Shown piece after piece: positions 17,750 to 25,258 of a stretch of 34,537 nucleotides of DNA (within the stretch, counting starts at the first letter, position 1; the number at the start of each line of letters is the position of its first letter). The position numbers and the translations under genes are program-made. Under the pieces are notes generated by a model that was not told the DNA's origin, searched no databases, and was given only the letters and a program-made list of their open reading frames with translations. The DNA comes from Acidobacteriota bacterium (GTDB lineage: Bacteria; Acidobacteriota; Blastocatellia; RBC074), in NCBI GenBank assembly GCA_016789605.1, contig JAEUQO010000106.1, forward strand, positions 1-34,537, in the 5' to 3' direction.

Positions 17750-18616
17750 TTAGTCGAGCAACATCAGTGCGCCGTGCTCTAACCATTCTGACAGGATTTC
17801 GGCAGGTTGCCGTGCGTTTCGCCCGGAGGCCGAACGCGCCAGCAAGCCGCGAATTTCCACTGGCCGTTTGGTTTCAAACAGCAACAGATAGCTGGCCTTG
17901 TCTATTTCGGTCAGCGTGATGCCGTTTGCGCCAGGGCTGAACAATAGGTAGGTTTTCTTTTGCGATTCGACCGCGGGCAAACCGCTCAGCCGTGGAGCAT
18001 CGTCGCAAAGCGCCATCGCGGGCATCAAACTCATCTCAAACAAAAATTGCTCTACGTGCTGGATCGTGGCGACAGTGTTTGCCTGAAAACTGCCGACGCC
18101 GAATCCCGGCGCCAGCCGCACGCGCGCACGATCATTGATGGTGGTGGGTAGTTCGGTTGTCTGGTGTTCACCTTCACGGGCCAGCGTACGCCGACAACTG
18201 GCGATGGTCGCTTCCAGGCGGATCAAATCCGGCAATTGCGGCGCTGTCCAGGCGCCTTCGCGTTGTCCCGCCAGCAAAAACTCCGCGAATGCCATTCCTA
18301 ATGAACCGCGTTCTTGCACGGCGCGATGAAACAACGCGCTGGCGAAAAAGCGTTCCAGCGAAGCCAGCGAGCGCGTTTCAGACAAAATGATGGTGGTGGA
18401 AATTTTGAACTCTTCGACCAGCGTGCGCAGCGTGCGTCGTTGACGCAGTTCATCGTAACCCCAGGCGCGCCGGTCAACCGCCAACAATTGTGCGCGTTCC
18501 GCTGTGGTGAGATCGAATTCGGCCAGGGTTTGTTCCGGCTGATCATAAAGCCGGGCGACGAAATGCGCGTCAAAGAGCAGGCGCACCACCAGCTTTTGCA
18601 GCGTGTGATGGCTCAT
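17750..18616 (-). CDS. Partner protein of the DUF692/MNIO oxidase
   Basis: This 288-residue protein is coupled to the DUF692 gene: its ATG (18614-18616) overlaps that gene's TGA. I do not recognise a named domain over the full length. The first 75 residues (LVVRLLFDAHFVARLYDQPE, then ERAQLLAVDRRAWGYDELRQRRTLRTLVEEF) resemble the small all-helical LigA-like or DUF2063-like N-terminal modules that accompany MNIO enzymes. These partners bind the oxidase and recruit the substrate peptide in characterised systems such as MbnC and TglI. The rest is mixed alpha/beta without clear motifs and ends near an Ig- or winged-helix-like segment (KTYLLFSPGANGITLTEIDK). A partner role is inferred from coupling and N-terminal resemblance; catalytic activity cannot be judged. 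Confidence 0.65.
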   Translation of the reverse strand: MSHHTLQKLVVRLLFDAHFVARLYDQPEQTLAEFDLTTAERAQLLAVDRRAWGYDELRQRRTLRTLVEEFKISTTIILSETRSLASLERFFASALFHRAVQERGSLGMAFAEFLLAGQREGAWTAPQLPDLIRLEATIASCRRTLAREGEHQTTELPTTINDRARVRLAPGFGVGSFQANTVATIQHVEQFLFEMSLMPAMALCDDAPRLSGLPAVESQKKTYLLFSPGANGITLTEIDKASYLLLFETKRPVEIRGLLARSASGRNARQPAEILSEWLEHGALMLLD

Positions 18617-19503
18617 TGCGCGGCGGCTCCTTCGCGCACGGCAACCGGCGCAGGAAACAATTCGTTCAGCCGGGTGAAAACGCCCAGACAGCTTTCGGGC
18701 GTGTTGTGTTCACACTCAAACACGATGGCTTTCAGGTTTTTGGCGCGCGGAATGACGTATTCCAGAATCTCCCAGGTCGCGGGTAACGGTTCAGGCGAGT
18801 GGTTGTCTTCGATATAGGAATAACCGTCAACTTCGGCAAATGCGCCGCCTGCGACGTGCATTTCGATGACGCGTTCGAGCGGGAAATTATCCAGTTCAGC
18901 CAGCGGCGGCAAATTGCGCGTGTGTTGAAAGATGGCCAGATGCGCGCAATCCAGCAGCAACCCGCAATCGGCTTGCTCGGCCACTTGCGCGAAATAATCC
19001 AGGATGTGCATTTCGCCCAGATAAATCACGGCGGGCGGATTTTCAGGCAAACAGGCAAAACCGGTTTCGGCTTCGATTTGGCGAATGCTCTCAGCAGTTT
19101 CGCGCACAGATTCAGGGCAGAGAATCGGCGGCATCAACATGCCGTGGCCGCGTTCGCGCAAGCCGAAATGCCAGCGCCCCGCGTCGCCACACAACCAGGC
19201 GGCGTTGATTTCTGTGGCCAGCGCTTTGGTTTGCCGCATCCAGTGAGCATCCAGGTCTGCGCGCTCTTCCAGATTGATGTCCAGAAAATGATAGGTGGTT
19301 GGCAATCCATTGGCTGCCCAACGACGCACGCCAGCATCCAGACCGCGTTCCAGGTCGCCGCCGTATTCGTAAAAATGAACCAGCGCCGGGTAATGCTCCT
19401 GCAACCAGTTCACGTCCATGCCTTTGGCTGCGATGTTGAATTCTCCTGACAGGCCAACGCCCAGTTGGGGCAGGCGCGCGGCTTTTTGTGCAAAGGTTTT
19501 CAT
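18613..19503 (-). CDS. DUF692 multinuclear non-haem iron oxidase (MNIO, MbnB/TglH-like)
   Basis: This 296-residue TIM-barrel protein is of the DUF692/UPF0276 family. Metal-ligand regions recognisable by family comparison are GVGLSGEF near the N-terminus, HFLDINLEERADLDAHW, RWHFGLRERGHGMLMPP, YLGEMHILDYF, CGLLLDCAHLAIFQHTR, IEMHVAGGAF, IEDNHSPEPLPATWEILEY and IVFECEHN. The canonical LLLDxNN segment reads LLLDCAH, so one usual Asn ligand is replaced. The family oxidatively remodels Cys, Asp or Asn residues in ribosomal peptides. I chose the ATG at 19503; the longer in-frame start (19569) would lie upstream of the predicted promoter. No Shine-Dalgarno is visible and the -10 ends 10 nt before the ATG, suggesting a nearly leaderless transcript. 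It is translationally coupled to the partner gene. Confidence 0.85.
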   Translation of the reverse strand: MKTFAQKAARLPQLGVGLSGEFNIAAKGMDVNWLQEHYPALVHFYEYGGDLERGLDAGVRRWAANGLPTTYHFLDINLEERADLDAHWMRQTKALATEINAAWLCGDAGRWHFGLRERGHGMLMPPILCPESVRETAESIRQIEAETGFACLPENPPAVIYLGEMHILDYFAQVAEQADCGLLLDCAHLAIFQHTRNLPPLAELDNFPLERVIEMHVAGGAFAEVDGYSYIEDNHSPEPLPATWEILEYVIPRAKNLKAIVFECEHNTPESCLGVFTRLNELFPAPVAVREGAAAQ

Positions 19504-19512
19504 AGCGCGCGG

Positions 19513-19541
19513 ATTGTAGCGGAGGCGGAAAGCTTCTGCAA
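19513..19541 (-). promoter_or_regulatory. Promoter of the MNIO operon
   Basis: On the minus strand, TTGCAG (19541-19536), a 17-nt spacer and TACAAT (19518-19513) form a sigma-70-like promoter. The -10 lies 10 nt before the ATG at 19503. The -10 sits in GCTACAATCCGC, identical to the sequence upstream of the GNAT gene. Confidence 0.6.
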
Positions 19542-19552
19542 AATTCGCCGCA

Positions 19553-19582
19553 TTGACCAACTGCCGCACAGTCTTGTACCGT
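19553..19582 (+). promoter_or_regulatory. Promoter of the M20D amidohydrolase gene
   Basis: TTGACC (19553-19558), an 18-nt spacer and TACCGT (19577-19582) give a good -35 and a weak -10. It is back-to-back with the MNIO promoter, the two -35 elements being 11 nt apart, so one regulator could affect both. Confidence 0.45.
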
Positions 19583-19590
19583 GCGCGCCA

Positions 19591-19624
19591 GTGACAAGTC
19601 GGCGTGTTTCTGCCGACTTGTCAC
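19591..19624. repeat. Perfect 13-bp inverted repeat in the amidohydrolase leader
   Basis: GTGACAAGTCGGC (19591-19603) and GCCGACTTGTCAC (19612-19624) are perfectly complementary around an 8-nt loop. The repeat begins 8 nt after the predicted -10 of the M20D gene and ends 58 nt before its ATG. It may be a dyad operator, an mRNA 5' stabiliser or an attenuator; the following ATTTTCC is a poor T-tract. Confidence 0.75.
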
Positions 19625-19682
19625 CATTTTCCGAACGACATTCCCATTTCAATCAAACGAATCGAACATCAGGAGGCGAGAG

Positions 19683-20996
19683 ATGAAACTCAGATGGCTG
19701 ATGGCGGTGTTGCTTGTTGCTGGCTTGGCTGCCGGATCGTTCTGGCGCAATCGCGTGGCTGATGCGGCCACCGGCAACGTCGAACGTGGTGAAGACATCG
19801 CGCGCGCGGCTGAAAGTTTGCGCGCCAGGCTGGTCGAAACGCGGCGTGATTTTCATATGCACCCGGAACTTTCCAATCGCGAAGAACGCACCGCGCGCGT
19901 TGTCGCCGAACGGTTGCGCGCACTCGGCCTGGATGAAGTCAAAACCGGCGTGGGCAAACACGGTGTGGTGGCGTTGTTGAAAGGGAAACAGCCGGGCGGT
20001 GTCGTGGCCGTGCGCGCCGACATGGATGCGCTGCCCATTCAGGAAACGCTGAACGTGCCTTACAAGTCGCGCAACGACGGCGTGAAACACGCTTGCGGAC
20101 ACGATGTACATATGACCGTGCAATTGGGCGTTGCCGAAGTGCTGAGCAAGATGCGCGACCAGATTCGCGGTACGGTCAAATTCATCTTTCAACCGGCAGA
20201 AGAAGGTGTGCCGCCCGGCGAAGAAGGCGGGGCGAAGTTGATGATTGCCGAAGGCTGTCTGGAAAACCCGCGTCCGTCAGCAATCTTTGGGCTGCACGTG
20301 ATGCCCAACATCGAAGTCGGCCAGATTGGCGTCAACAGCGGCCCGGCGATGGCTTCTTCTGATCGGTTTGCGATAACGCTGCGCGGCAAAAAAGTGCACG
20401 GCGCATATCCGCACGATGGCATTGATACGGTGGTCGTGGCTGCTGAATGCATTTCCGCGCTGCAATCCATCCGCAGTCGCCGTATCAATACACAGGAACC
20501 TTTGGTTATCACGATCGGCAGCATTCATGGCGGCAACCGCTTTAACATTATCGCCGATGAAGTTCGCCTGGAAGGCACGATGCGCACGCTCAATGAAGAC
20601 GTGCGGGCACAGGCCATGGCGATGATGAAACAGACTCTGGCGGGGGTGACGTCGGCGTATGGCGCAACCTATGAGTTGGAATTTGGCGGTAACAACCCGG
20701 TGACTTACAACGATCCGGCGTTGGTGGCAGCGACGCTGCCCACGATGAAGCGCGTGCTGGGCGACGCCAATATCATCACCCCCCGGCCGCAAATGGGGGC
20801 CGAAGATTACTCACTGTATCAAAAAGTGATTCCGGGATTTTTCTATTTCCTTGGTGTGGGCAATCAGTCCAAGGGCATCACAGCCATGATTCATACGCCC
20901 GAATTTGATGCGGATGAAAACAGCCTGGTGATTGGTGTGAAAGTGATGACGAATGTCTTGTTGGACTATTTGGATGGAAAATCAGGCAAGCCGTAA
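19683..20996 (+). CDS. Exported M20D amidohydrolase (hippurate/indole-acetyl-amino-acid hydrolase type)
   Basis: This 437-residue enzyme starts with a signal peptide or anchor (about 1-29, LRWLMAVLLVAGLAAGSF). The M20D metal site is complete: RADMDALPIQE, His136-Ala-Cys138-Gly-His140-Asp141 (Cys and His ligands), FQPAEEG (catalytic and ligand Glu), GLHVMPN and a C-terminal MIHTPEFD His. The lid domain lies at about 215-340. M20D enzymes hydrolyse N-acyl or amide-linked amino acids; an extracytoplasmic substrate is implied by the leader. AGGAGGCGAG upstream is a strong SD and fixes the ATG at 19683. The gene is monocistronic, followed by a hairpin at 21031-21067, and divergent from the MNIO operon. 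Confidence 0.9.
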   Translation: MKLRWLMAVLLVAGLAAGSFWRNRVADAATGNVERGEDIARAAESLRARLVETRRDFHMHPELSNREERTARVVAERLRALGLDEVKTGVGKHGVVALLKGKQPGGVVAVRADMDALPIQETLNVPYKSRNDGVKHACGHDVHMTVQLGVAEVLSKMRDQIRGTVKFIFQPAEEGVPPGEEGGAKLMIAEGCLENPRPSAIFGLHVMPNIEVGQIGVNSGPAMASSDRFAITLRGKKVHGAYPHDGIDTVVVAAECISALQSIRSRRINTQEPLVITIGSIHGGNRFNIIADEVRLEGTMRTLNEDVRAQAMAMMKQTLAGVTSAYGATYELEFGGNNPVTYNDPALVAATLPTMKRVLGDANIITPRPQMGAEDYSLYQKVIPGFFYFLGVGNQSKGITAMIHTPEFDADENSLVIGVKVMTNVLLDYLDGKSGKP

Positions 20997-21030
20997 GGCG
21001 GAATGAACAGGAGCAGGCGGCAAAAAAAGC

Positions 21031-21067
21031 GGATGCGGTCAACTCCCCTGCTAGTTGCACCGCATCC
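21031..21067. repeat. Long hairpin after the amidohydrolase gene
   Basis: GGATGCGGT (21031-21039) pairs with ACCGCATCC (21059-21067). An inner AACT (21041-21044)/AGTT (21053-21056) helix extends the stem around an 8-nt loop. It sits 34 nt after the stop and is preceded by an A-tract (CAAAAAAAG), so it may terminate transcription, but no T-tract follows. A minus-strand reading would have the T-tract on the 3' side of the stem, consistent with a terminator for leftward transcripts. Confidence 0.55.
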
Positions 21068-21075
21068 GTACCCCT

Positions 21076-21111
21076 GTCACGCCTCCCCACACTGAACCCT
21101 ACGGGCGTGAC
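21076..21111. repeat. Second inverted repeat, 8-bp stem
   Basis: GTCACGCC (21076-21083) pairs with GGCGTGAC (21104-21111) with a 20-nt loop; flanking CCT and AGG could extend it past a 2-nt bulge. It directly follows the previous hairpin and is followed by an A-tract (GGAAAAAAAG). No function can be assigned. Confidence 0.45.
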
Positions 21112-21398
21112 AACAGGAAAAAAAGAACCTAAACGAGAAGGAGAAAATTTTTGTGCGCGGCAACCTGTGCGCGCTACTTCGTGTAACGCATAAAGCTGCG
21201 TGCGGAGCTATTGAGATCGGGGCTCGGTTGGTAACAGTCGCCCTTGCAAGGCCACCGTCACGGTCGGTTGTCGGGAAACGAATACGCAGTCGGGTACGCT
21301 GGTAGCTCTTGGTATGTGTCGGAGTCGGGTGGGTATTGCTCGGTAATTTGGGGCATGCAACAGCTCCACACGCAATCTGTTGATCCAGCTTTCTACAT

Positions 21399-21428
21399 TC
21401 TCAGCAAGCGTGCTCGCTTTTGCTGAGA
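21399..21428. repeat. Strong 12-bp hairpin with a TT bulge
   Basis: TCTCAGCAAGCG (21399-21410), a TGCT loop and CGCTTTTGCTGAGA (21415-21428) form a 12-bp stem interrupted by two extra Ts on the 3' side. It lies in the middle of the gene-poor stretch and supports the idea of a structured transcript there. Confidence 0.6.
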
Positions 21429-21625
21429 TAGAAACAGAGCTGGAAAAAGCTTTTGCGCTCTCCTTCGCAAACTGACTTTTCAAGGAACTGAACCGGGACA
21501 AATGAAACGTCCTTGGTTCGCGTAACCATCCCGAAGTCTTTCAATCCATCCAGCAGCCCGTCCAGATGGTCACCTGACCAGACCTTGTACCTCTCACCCG
21601 GTAGGCACTTCGGCGAACAAAGCGC
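21401..21625 (-). pseudogene. Possible short or decayed coding fragment
   Basis: A 74-codon stretch without stops between TAG (21626-21628) and TGA (21401-21403) reads partly protein-like (YKVWSGDHLDGLLDGLKDFG, then MVTRTKDVSFVPVQFLEKSV). The only ATG (21529) would give 42 residues. Another minus frame overlaps it (97 residues, ending at 21208), so a frameshifted ancestor is possible. No family was recognised and chance is not excluded. Confidence 0.2.
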
Positions 21626-21924
21626 CTATAAAAACTTATGACAAGTTCGGCTACCTATTAAGAGTGCGGTTCTAAAACCGCTGATGCTGTATTGCTTGAA
21701 TGCTTATGACCAGAAATGCTTGGAACGCTGCCGGAGTGAGGTACTGCTAACCGACGCGTTGGAGTGTATTCAGGTGCTGGGAACCCGTCAATAACAATAT
21801 GCGGGAAAAGTGCGAAGAAGGCGTCAATTTAATGGTGGCTATTTAATTCATTGGACAGGGTGGGTCAGCGTATCGTGCGATGAGTGTAGGAATGTTCTGA
21901 CTTTTACCTACTCATACGATGGGA

Positions 21925-22488
21925 TTATTGATTGAGGCTCGAATATGGCGTGTATCCCTTTGCCTTTTCTTCAATTGCTCGCGAAAGATCAATGATTGTC
22001 AGCAAGTCTGTTTGCGCACGCGTCGCTAAATCTGTGTCAAAAATTTTATTGTTTTGATGGTGTGGATTGTGCGCGAAATCCCAGATCAGTTTTGAAAGCT
22101 GACGTATGGATTGGTCGAATTCTTCAGGAGTGTTTATCTCCTTGTTAACTTCGATTGCGTCGGCCAAATTCCCGAGCGCCATCAGTTCGCGCAATATTTT
22201 GGCGCAACGATTTACCGTTTTGGCATCTTTGGCCAACCGGTTTTTGTTCAGGCGATTGGATTCGTGCTCACGCAACAAGCCCTGTCCTACCAATTGAAGA
22301 GTGCGAAAATTCTTGGTGAACTGTTCGCGCGCATAAGCCTTGGCACGTTCCCGGTCTTGAGGCCTGTCGGCTTGCAACCTGGCATTGGGCCATGGGGAAG
22401 ATGACACACGAACCGTTGGCGAGAAAGGTTCAGAAAATGCTCCGCTAAAGAATGGCAGGGTGAGAGCGACAAAGATGAGTTGCTTCAT
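21925..22488 (-). CDS. Small exported helical protein, family not recognised
   Basis: This 187-residue protein has a signal peptide (MKQLIFVALTLPFFSGAFSE, cleavage about residue 19). The mature part is highly charged and predicted helical, with REQFTKNFRTLQLVGQGLL, LAKDAKTVNRCAKILRELMA, a segment beginning TPEEFDQSIRQLSKLIWDF with an HNPHHQN stretch, and LLTIIDLSRAIEEKAKGY at the end. No catalytic motif is visible. The ATG at 22488 is preceded by AGAAGG about 11 nt upstream and by a likely promoter; an in-frame extension to 22728 would place 80 unlikely residues before the signal peptide. Codon and base use is less GC-rich than the neighbours. It is a single gene divergent from the zinc-ribbon gene. 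I suspect a lineage-restricted acidobacterial family, but only from general impression. Confidence 0.7.
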   Translation of the reverse strand: MKQLIFVALTLPFFSGAFSEPFSPTVRVSSSPWPNARLQADRPQDRERAKAYAREQFTKNFRTLQLVGQGLLREHESNRLNKNRLAKDAKTVNRCAKILRELMALGNLADAIEVNKEINTPEEFDQSIRQLSKLIWDFAHNPHHQNNKIFDTDLATRAQTDLLTIIDLSRAIEEKAKGYTPYSSLNQ

Positions 22489-22547
22489 AGTCACGTTTGC
22501 CTTCTGGGGAATAGTGCTGCGTATCGAGAAAAACCGGCGAGCCAGAA

Positions 22548-22580
22548 GTATAGCAGTCTCAGGCAAAGCCGACCAAACGA
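22548..22580 (-). promoter_or_regulatory. Likely promoter of the small exported protein
   Basis: On the minus strand, TTGGTC, an 18-nt spacer and TATACT, with TGC directly before TATACT, give a sigma-70-like extended -10 promoter about 55 nt upstream of the ATG at 22488. Boundaries are approximate. Confidence 0.45.
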
Positions 22581-22745
22581 ACGCGTTTGGGGGGACTGGC
22601 AACAGGGAAATGAACAAGATACTTGGATAACAGGTAATTGTTGCAACGGGAAGCACTGTCTGAACCTTGCGCCCAAGCGCGCCCCTGTGGGATGATTCGC
22701 GTGCTTGAACAGTCAACCCAATTCTCACTTAATCAGGAGGCCACT

Positions 22746-23471
22746 TTGAACGAGCAACTGAGCAAACTCATTTCGCTCCAGGAGCTAGATGTGGAAATTC
22801 GCCGCTTGCAGAGTGAAGTCAATTCGCTGCCGGTGCGCCAGCAAGAACTAGAGCAACAGTTTGCCGCTTCAGTCAAGGATTATTTAGACCTCAAACAGCA
22901 ACTCGATGCCGCCCTCGCCGAAAAACGCCAGCTCGAATACAACCTCGAAGACGAACAGCAAAAACATCAAAAGTTCAAAGACGATTTGAACAAGATGACC
23001 GCGCCGAACATCAAGATCTACGAAACGATCATGCGAGAGATTGATACGACGCGGAAAACGATCAGCGTTTACGAGACCGAGCTGTTGAAACAGATGGAGC
23101 GTACAGAAAAGCTGGAAGCGCTGACCGGCGAACGTCAGCCGGAGATGGAAGCGCGGCGCAAGGAAGTTGATCGGCAATTGGCGGAGTGGGCTTCTGCCAC
23201 TGCCACTGCGCAGCAACGTTTGGAAGAGTTATTGGCTGCGCGTGCGCCCATGTTGGCCGAACTTGGTGGCGAAGCCCGTTCGACATACGACCGGCTTTCG
23301 CGCATGCGTTCGGGATTGGCGCTGTCCGAAGCGCGCGATTATTCCTGTCTGGCTTGCCGCATGCGAATCCGCCCACAGGTTTTCAACGATATCAAACGCG
23401 GAGAACAGATCATTACCTGTGAAAGTTGTGGGCGTATCTTGTACTTCAAAGCGGAAGCCGCCACGCCTTGA
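22746..23471 (+). CDS. Coiled-coil protein with C4 zinc ribbon (DUF164/CdsZ-like)
   Basis: This 241-residue protein has a long antiparallel coiled coil (about 1-190, starting NEQLSKLISLQELDVEIRRL) followed by a C-terminal zinc ribbon with four cysteines in the pattern SCLACRMRI...ITCESCGRILYF. It matches the bacterial C4-type zinc-ribbon family, with members in most phyla, implicated in nucleic-acid or ribosome-associated roles but not firmly defined. The start is probably TTG at 22746, because AGGAGG (22735-22740) lies 5 nt upstream and the family begins at LxxLxxLQxLD. An ATG at 22692 would add 18 residues without a good SD. It is convergent with rlmB, with a 15-nt gap. Confidence 0.85.
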   Translation: MNEQLSKLISLQELDVEIRRLQSEVNSLPVRQQELEQQFAASVKDYLDLKQQLDAALAEKRQLEYNLEDEQQKHQKFKDDLNKMTAPNIKIYETIMREIDTTRKTISVYETELLKQMERTEKLEALTGERQPEMEARRKEVDRQLAEWASATATAQQRLEELLAARAPMLAELGGEARSTYDRLSRMRSGLALSEARDYSCLACRMRIRPQVFNDIKRGEQIITCESCGRILYFKAEAATP

Positions 23472-23486
23472 TGGCACTATCTTTCT

Positions 23487-24242
23487 TTATTGCGCTGCTG
23501 ACTTTACTTGCGTGCGCTGCCGCAAGACTTCAAACAGCACCACACCTGCCGCGACACTGACGTTTAGGGAATTCAATTGTCCGTGCATCGGAATTGAAAC
23601 AACCGTGTCGCACTTTTCGCGCACCAGGCGCCGCAAGCCTTTTCCTTCGCTGCCAAAAACCAACGCCAGCGGCACGTTAAAATCAAAGTCGCTGTAACTG
23701 GTTTCTGATCCGCCTTCCAACCCGACGACCCACACGCCGCGTTCTTTCAGGTCTTCGATCAATGGGATCAAATTGGTGACACGCGCTACGCGTACGTATT
23801 CAACCGCTCCCGCCGAGGTTTTGGCGACTGTTTCGGTCAACCCGGCGGCGCGGTGTTCGGGTAGAAACACACCGGTTACGCCTGCGCCTTCGCAACTGCG
23901 CAAAATCGCCCCCAGGTTGTGCGGGTCTTCGATACCGTCAAGCAGCACCAGCAGCGGTCTGGCGGGCAGCGATGCCAAAATGGCATCGGCATTGACATAG
24001 GTATTGCCGCGCGATGCCGCGCTTACCATCGCGACAACGCCTTGATGGTTTGCGCCGCGCGTCAAATCGTCCAAGGCGCGCCGATCGCGTTTTTCCACGC
24101 TGACGCCGGCATTGCGTGCCGCGTCCAACAACTCTTGCACGCGCCTTGGCTGCGCACCCGCCGACAACAGAATTTTGTGAATGCTGCGCCGTCGTGCGCG
24201 CAACGCTTCTAACACAGGCACCAGCCCGTAAATGTGATTCAT
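23487..24242 (-). CDS. rlmB: 23S rRNA (guanosine-2'-O-)-methyltransferase RlmB-type
   Basis: This 251-residue SpoU/TrmH-family (SPOUT) methyltransferase begins YGLVPVLEALRARRRSIHKI, the substrate-binding N-terminal domain of RlmB. SPOUT motif 1 is DPHNLGAILRSCEGAGVTGV, motif 2 is LALVFGSEGKGLRRLV, and motif 3 is VSIPMHGQLNSLNVSVAAGV, which forms the knotted SAM site. RlmB 2'-O-methylates G2251 in 23S rRNA; some acidobacterial paralogues may act on other positions. The ATG at 24242 (MNHIYGLVPV) fits the family; the longer start at 24308 does not. It is divergent from the ExbB gene. Confidence 0.88.
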   Translation of the reverse strand: MNHIYGLVPVLEALRARRRSIHKILLSAGAQPRRVQELLDAARNAGVSVEKRDRRALDDLTRGANHQGVVAMVSAASRGNTYVNADAILASLPARPLLVLLDGIEDPHNLGAILRSCEGAGVTGVFLPEHRAAGLTETVAKTSAGAVEYVRVARVTNLIPLIEDLKERGVWVVGLEGGSETSYSDFDFNVPLALVFGSEGKGLRRLVREKCDTVVSIPMHGQLNSLNVSVAAGVVLFEVLRQRTQVKSAAQ

Positions 24243-24471
24243 ATGGATGAAGGACCTTTGAAGAGAAATCGTGCAGCGCGAGTGTACGAATTTGCCGACG
24301 AAGTGCAAAGACGAAGAGGAAAAGCAAAGGCGCGTTTTTGAGGCGGAACTTTTCCTGACTGTTTGCGTCTAAAACGGCGAACGATGCGACTGCGTTCTGG
24401 CGTGCGAATCGGCTACGCGCGTTGGATCATTTTTCACGACACAACTTTGCTTGAACACTTGGAGGTGAACG

Positions 24472-25230
24472 ATGGATTCATTAGTCCGCCTGCTTTTGAC
24501 GGATAGCTACGCCCTGGTCACGCACACGCTCGCATTTGCGCTGCAAAACCCGGAATCGGGAAGCCACGGATTTTCGCTGATGGCTGCTTTGCGCGAAATG
24601 AGCTGGACCGGCATGGCCGTGATGGTGGTTTTGCTGCTGATGTCTATTTATTCGATTGCGATCATGCTCGAACGCTATCTGACGTTCAGCGCTGCCGCAC
24701 GGCAATCACGCGCGTTTGTGCCGCGTGCGGCAGAGATGTTGCGCGCCGCGCATCTGGATGACGCAATCAAGCTTTCGCAAAATTATCGCCGCAGCCATCT
24801 GGCGGTGGTGATCAATTCCGGGTTGCAGGAAATTGCGGCACAACAAGGCGACAACGCCGAACGCAAGTTGCGCAAAGCCAAACGTGCGCTGAAACGTGCG
24901 ACCGCCGTCAAAACAACCGATTTGCAACGCGGTTTATCTGGTTTGGCCACGATTGGTTCCACCGCGCCGTTTGTCGGTTTGTTCGGAACGGTTGTCGGTA
25001 TCATCAACACCTTTGAAATCATGAACGATCAGCAAACGGCGGGCTTCAGCGCGGTTGCGGGCGGCATTTCTGAAGCGTTGGTGGCGACGGCCTTTGGCTT
25101 GGTCGTCGCGATTCCCGCAGTTTGGATGTACAACTATTTCACCAACCGCGTGCACGTGTTCGCCGTCGAAATGAACAACTCTGCCGACGAATTGATGGAT
25201 TACTTTTTGCAGCGACAAGAAACAGCCTGA
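24472..25230 (+). CDS. MotA/TolQ/ExbB-type proton channel protein
   Basis: This 252-residue inner-membrane protein has three predicted membrane segments: about 46-68 ([20 protein letters not shown]), about 157-182 ([20 protein letters not shown]) and about 196-222 ([20 protein letters not shown]). The second contains the conserved [15 protein letters not shown] signature with the Thr used in proton conduction. The long cytoplasmic loop (residues 70-155) is basic. It would energise TonB or Tol systems with ExbD/TolR partners. GGAGGTG precedes the ATG. No exbD/tolR or tonB gene follows; a strong terminator comes next, so the gene stands alone in this window. Confidence 0.9.
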   Translation: MDSLVRLLLTDSYALVTHTLAFALQNPESGSHGFSLMAALREMSWTGMAVMVVLLLMSIYSIAIMLERYLTFSAAARQSRAFVPRAAEMLRAAHLDDAIKLSQNYRRSHLAVVINSGLQEIAAQQGDNAERKLRKAKRALKRATAVKTTDLQRGLSGLATIGSTAPFVGLFGTVVGIINTFEIMNDQQTAGFSAVAGGISEALVATAFGLVVAIPAVWMYNYFTNRVHVFAVEMNNSADELMDYFLQRQETA

Positions 25231-25258
25231 ACTTTGCCAACATCTTCTCTCTGCCTTT

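Larger units (their letters stand above)
21112..21924. other. About 0.8 kb with no convincing gene; structured, compositionally different DNA
   Basis: No frame here has the codon texture of the neighbours. The sequence is visibly less GC-rich than the flanking genes, particularly after 21600, and contains TTAATGG- and CTATTAA-type AT-rich words that are rare elsewhere. It holds a strong hairpin (21399-21428) and a palindromic AAAAGCTTTT (about 21446-21455) bracketed by AGAGC/GCTCT. Two overlapping minus-strand open frames (97 residues ending at 21208; 74 codons at 21401-21625) are only weakly protein-like. It may be a decayed gene, an unknown structured RNA, or the remnant of an acquired segment. 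Confidence 0.5.

Noticed and set aside
20093..20362. Short plus-strand frame inside the M20D gene
   Set aside because: Out-of-frame shadow within a conserved catalytic region.
21140..21200. GTGCG-type sequence resembling the 5' end of a group II intron
   Set aside because: No domain V-like stem or intron-encoded protein could be found downstream.
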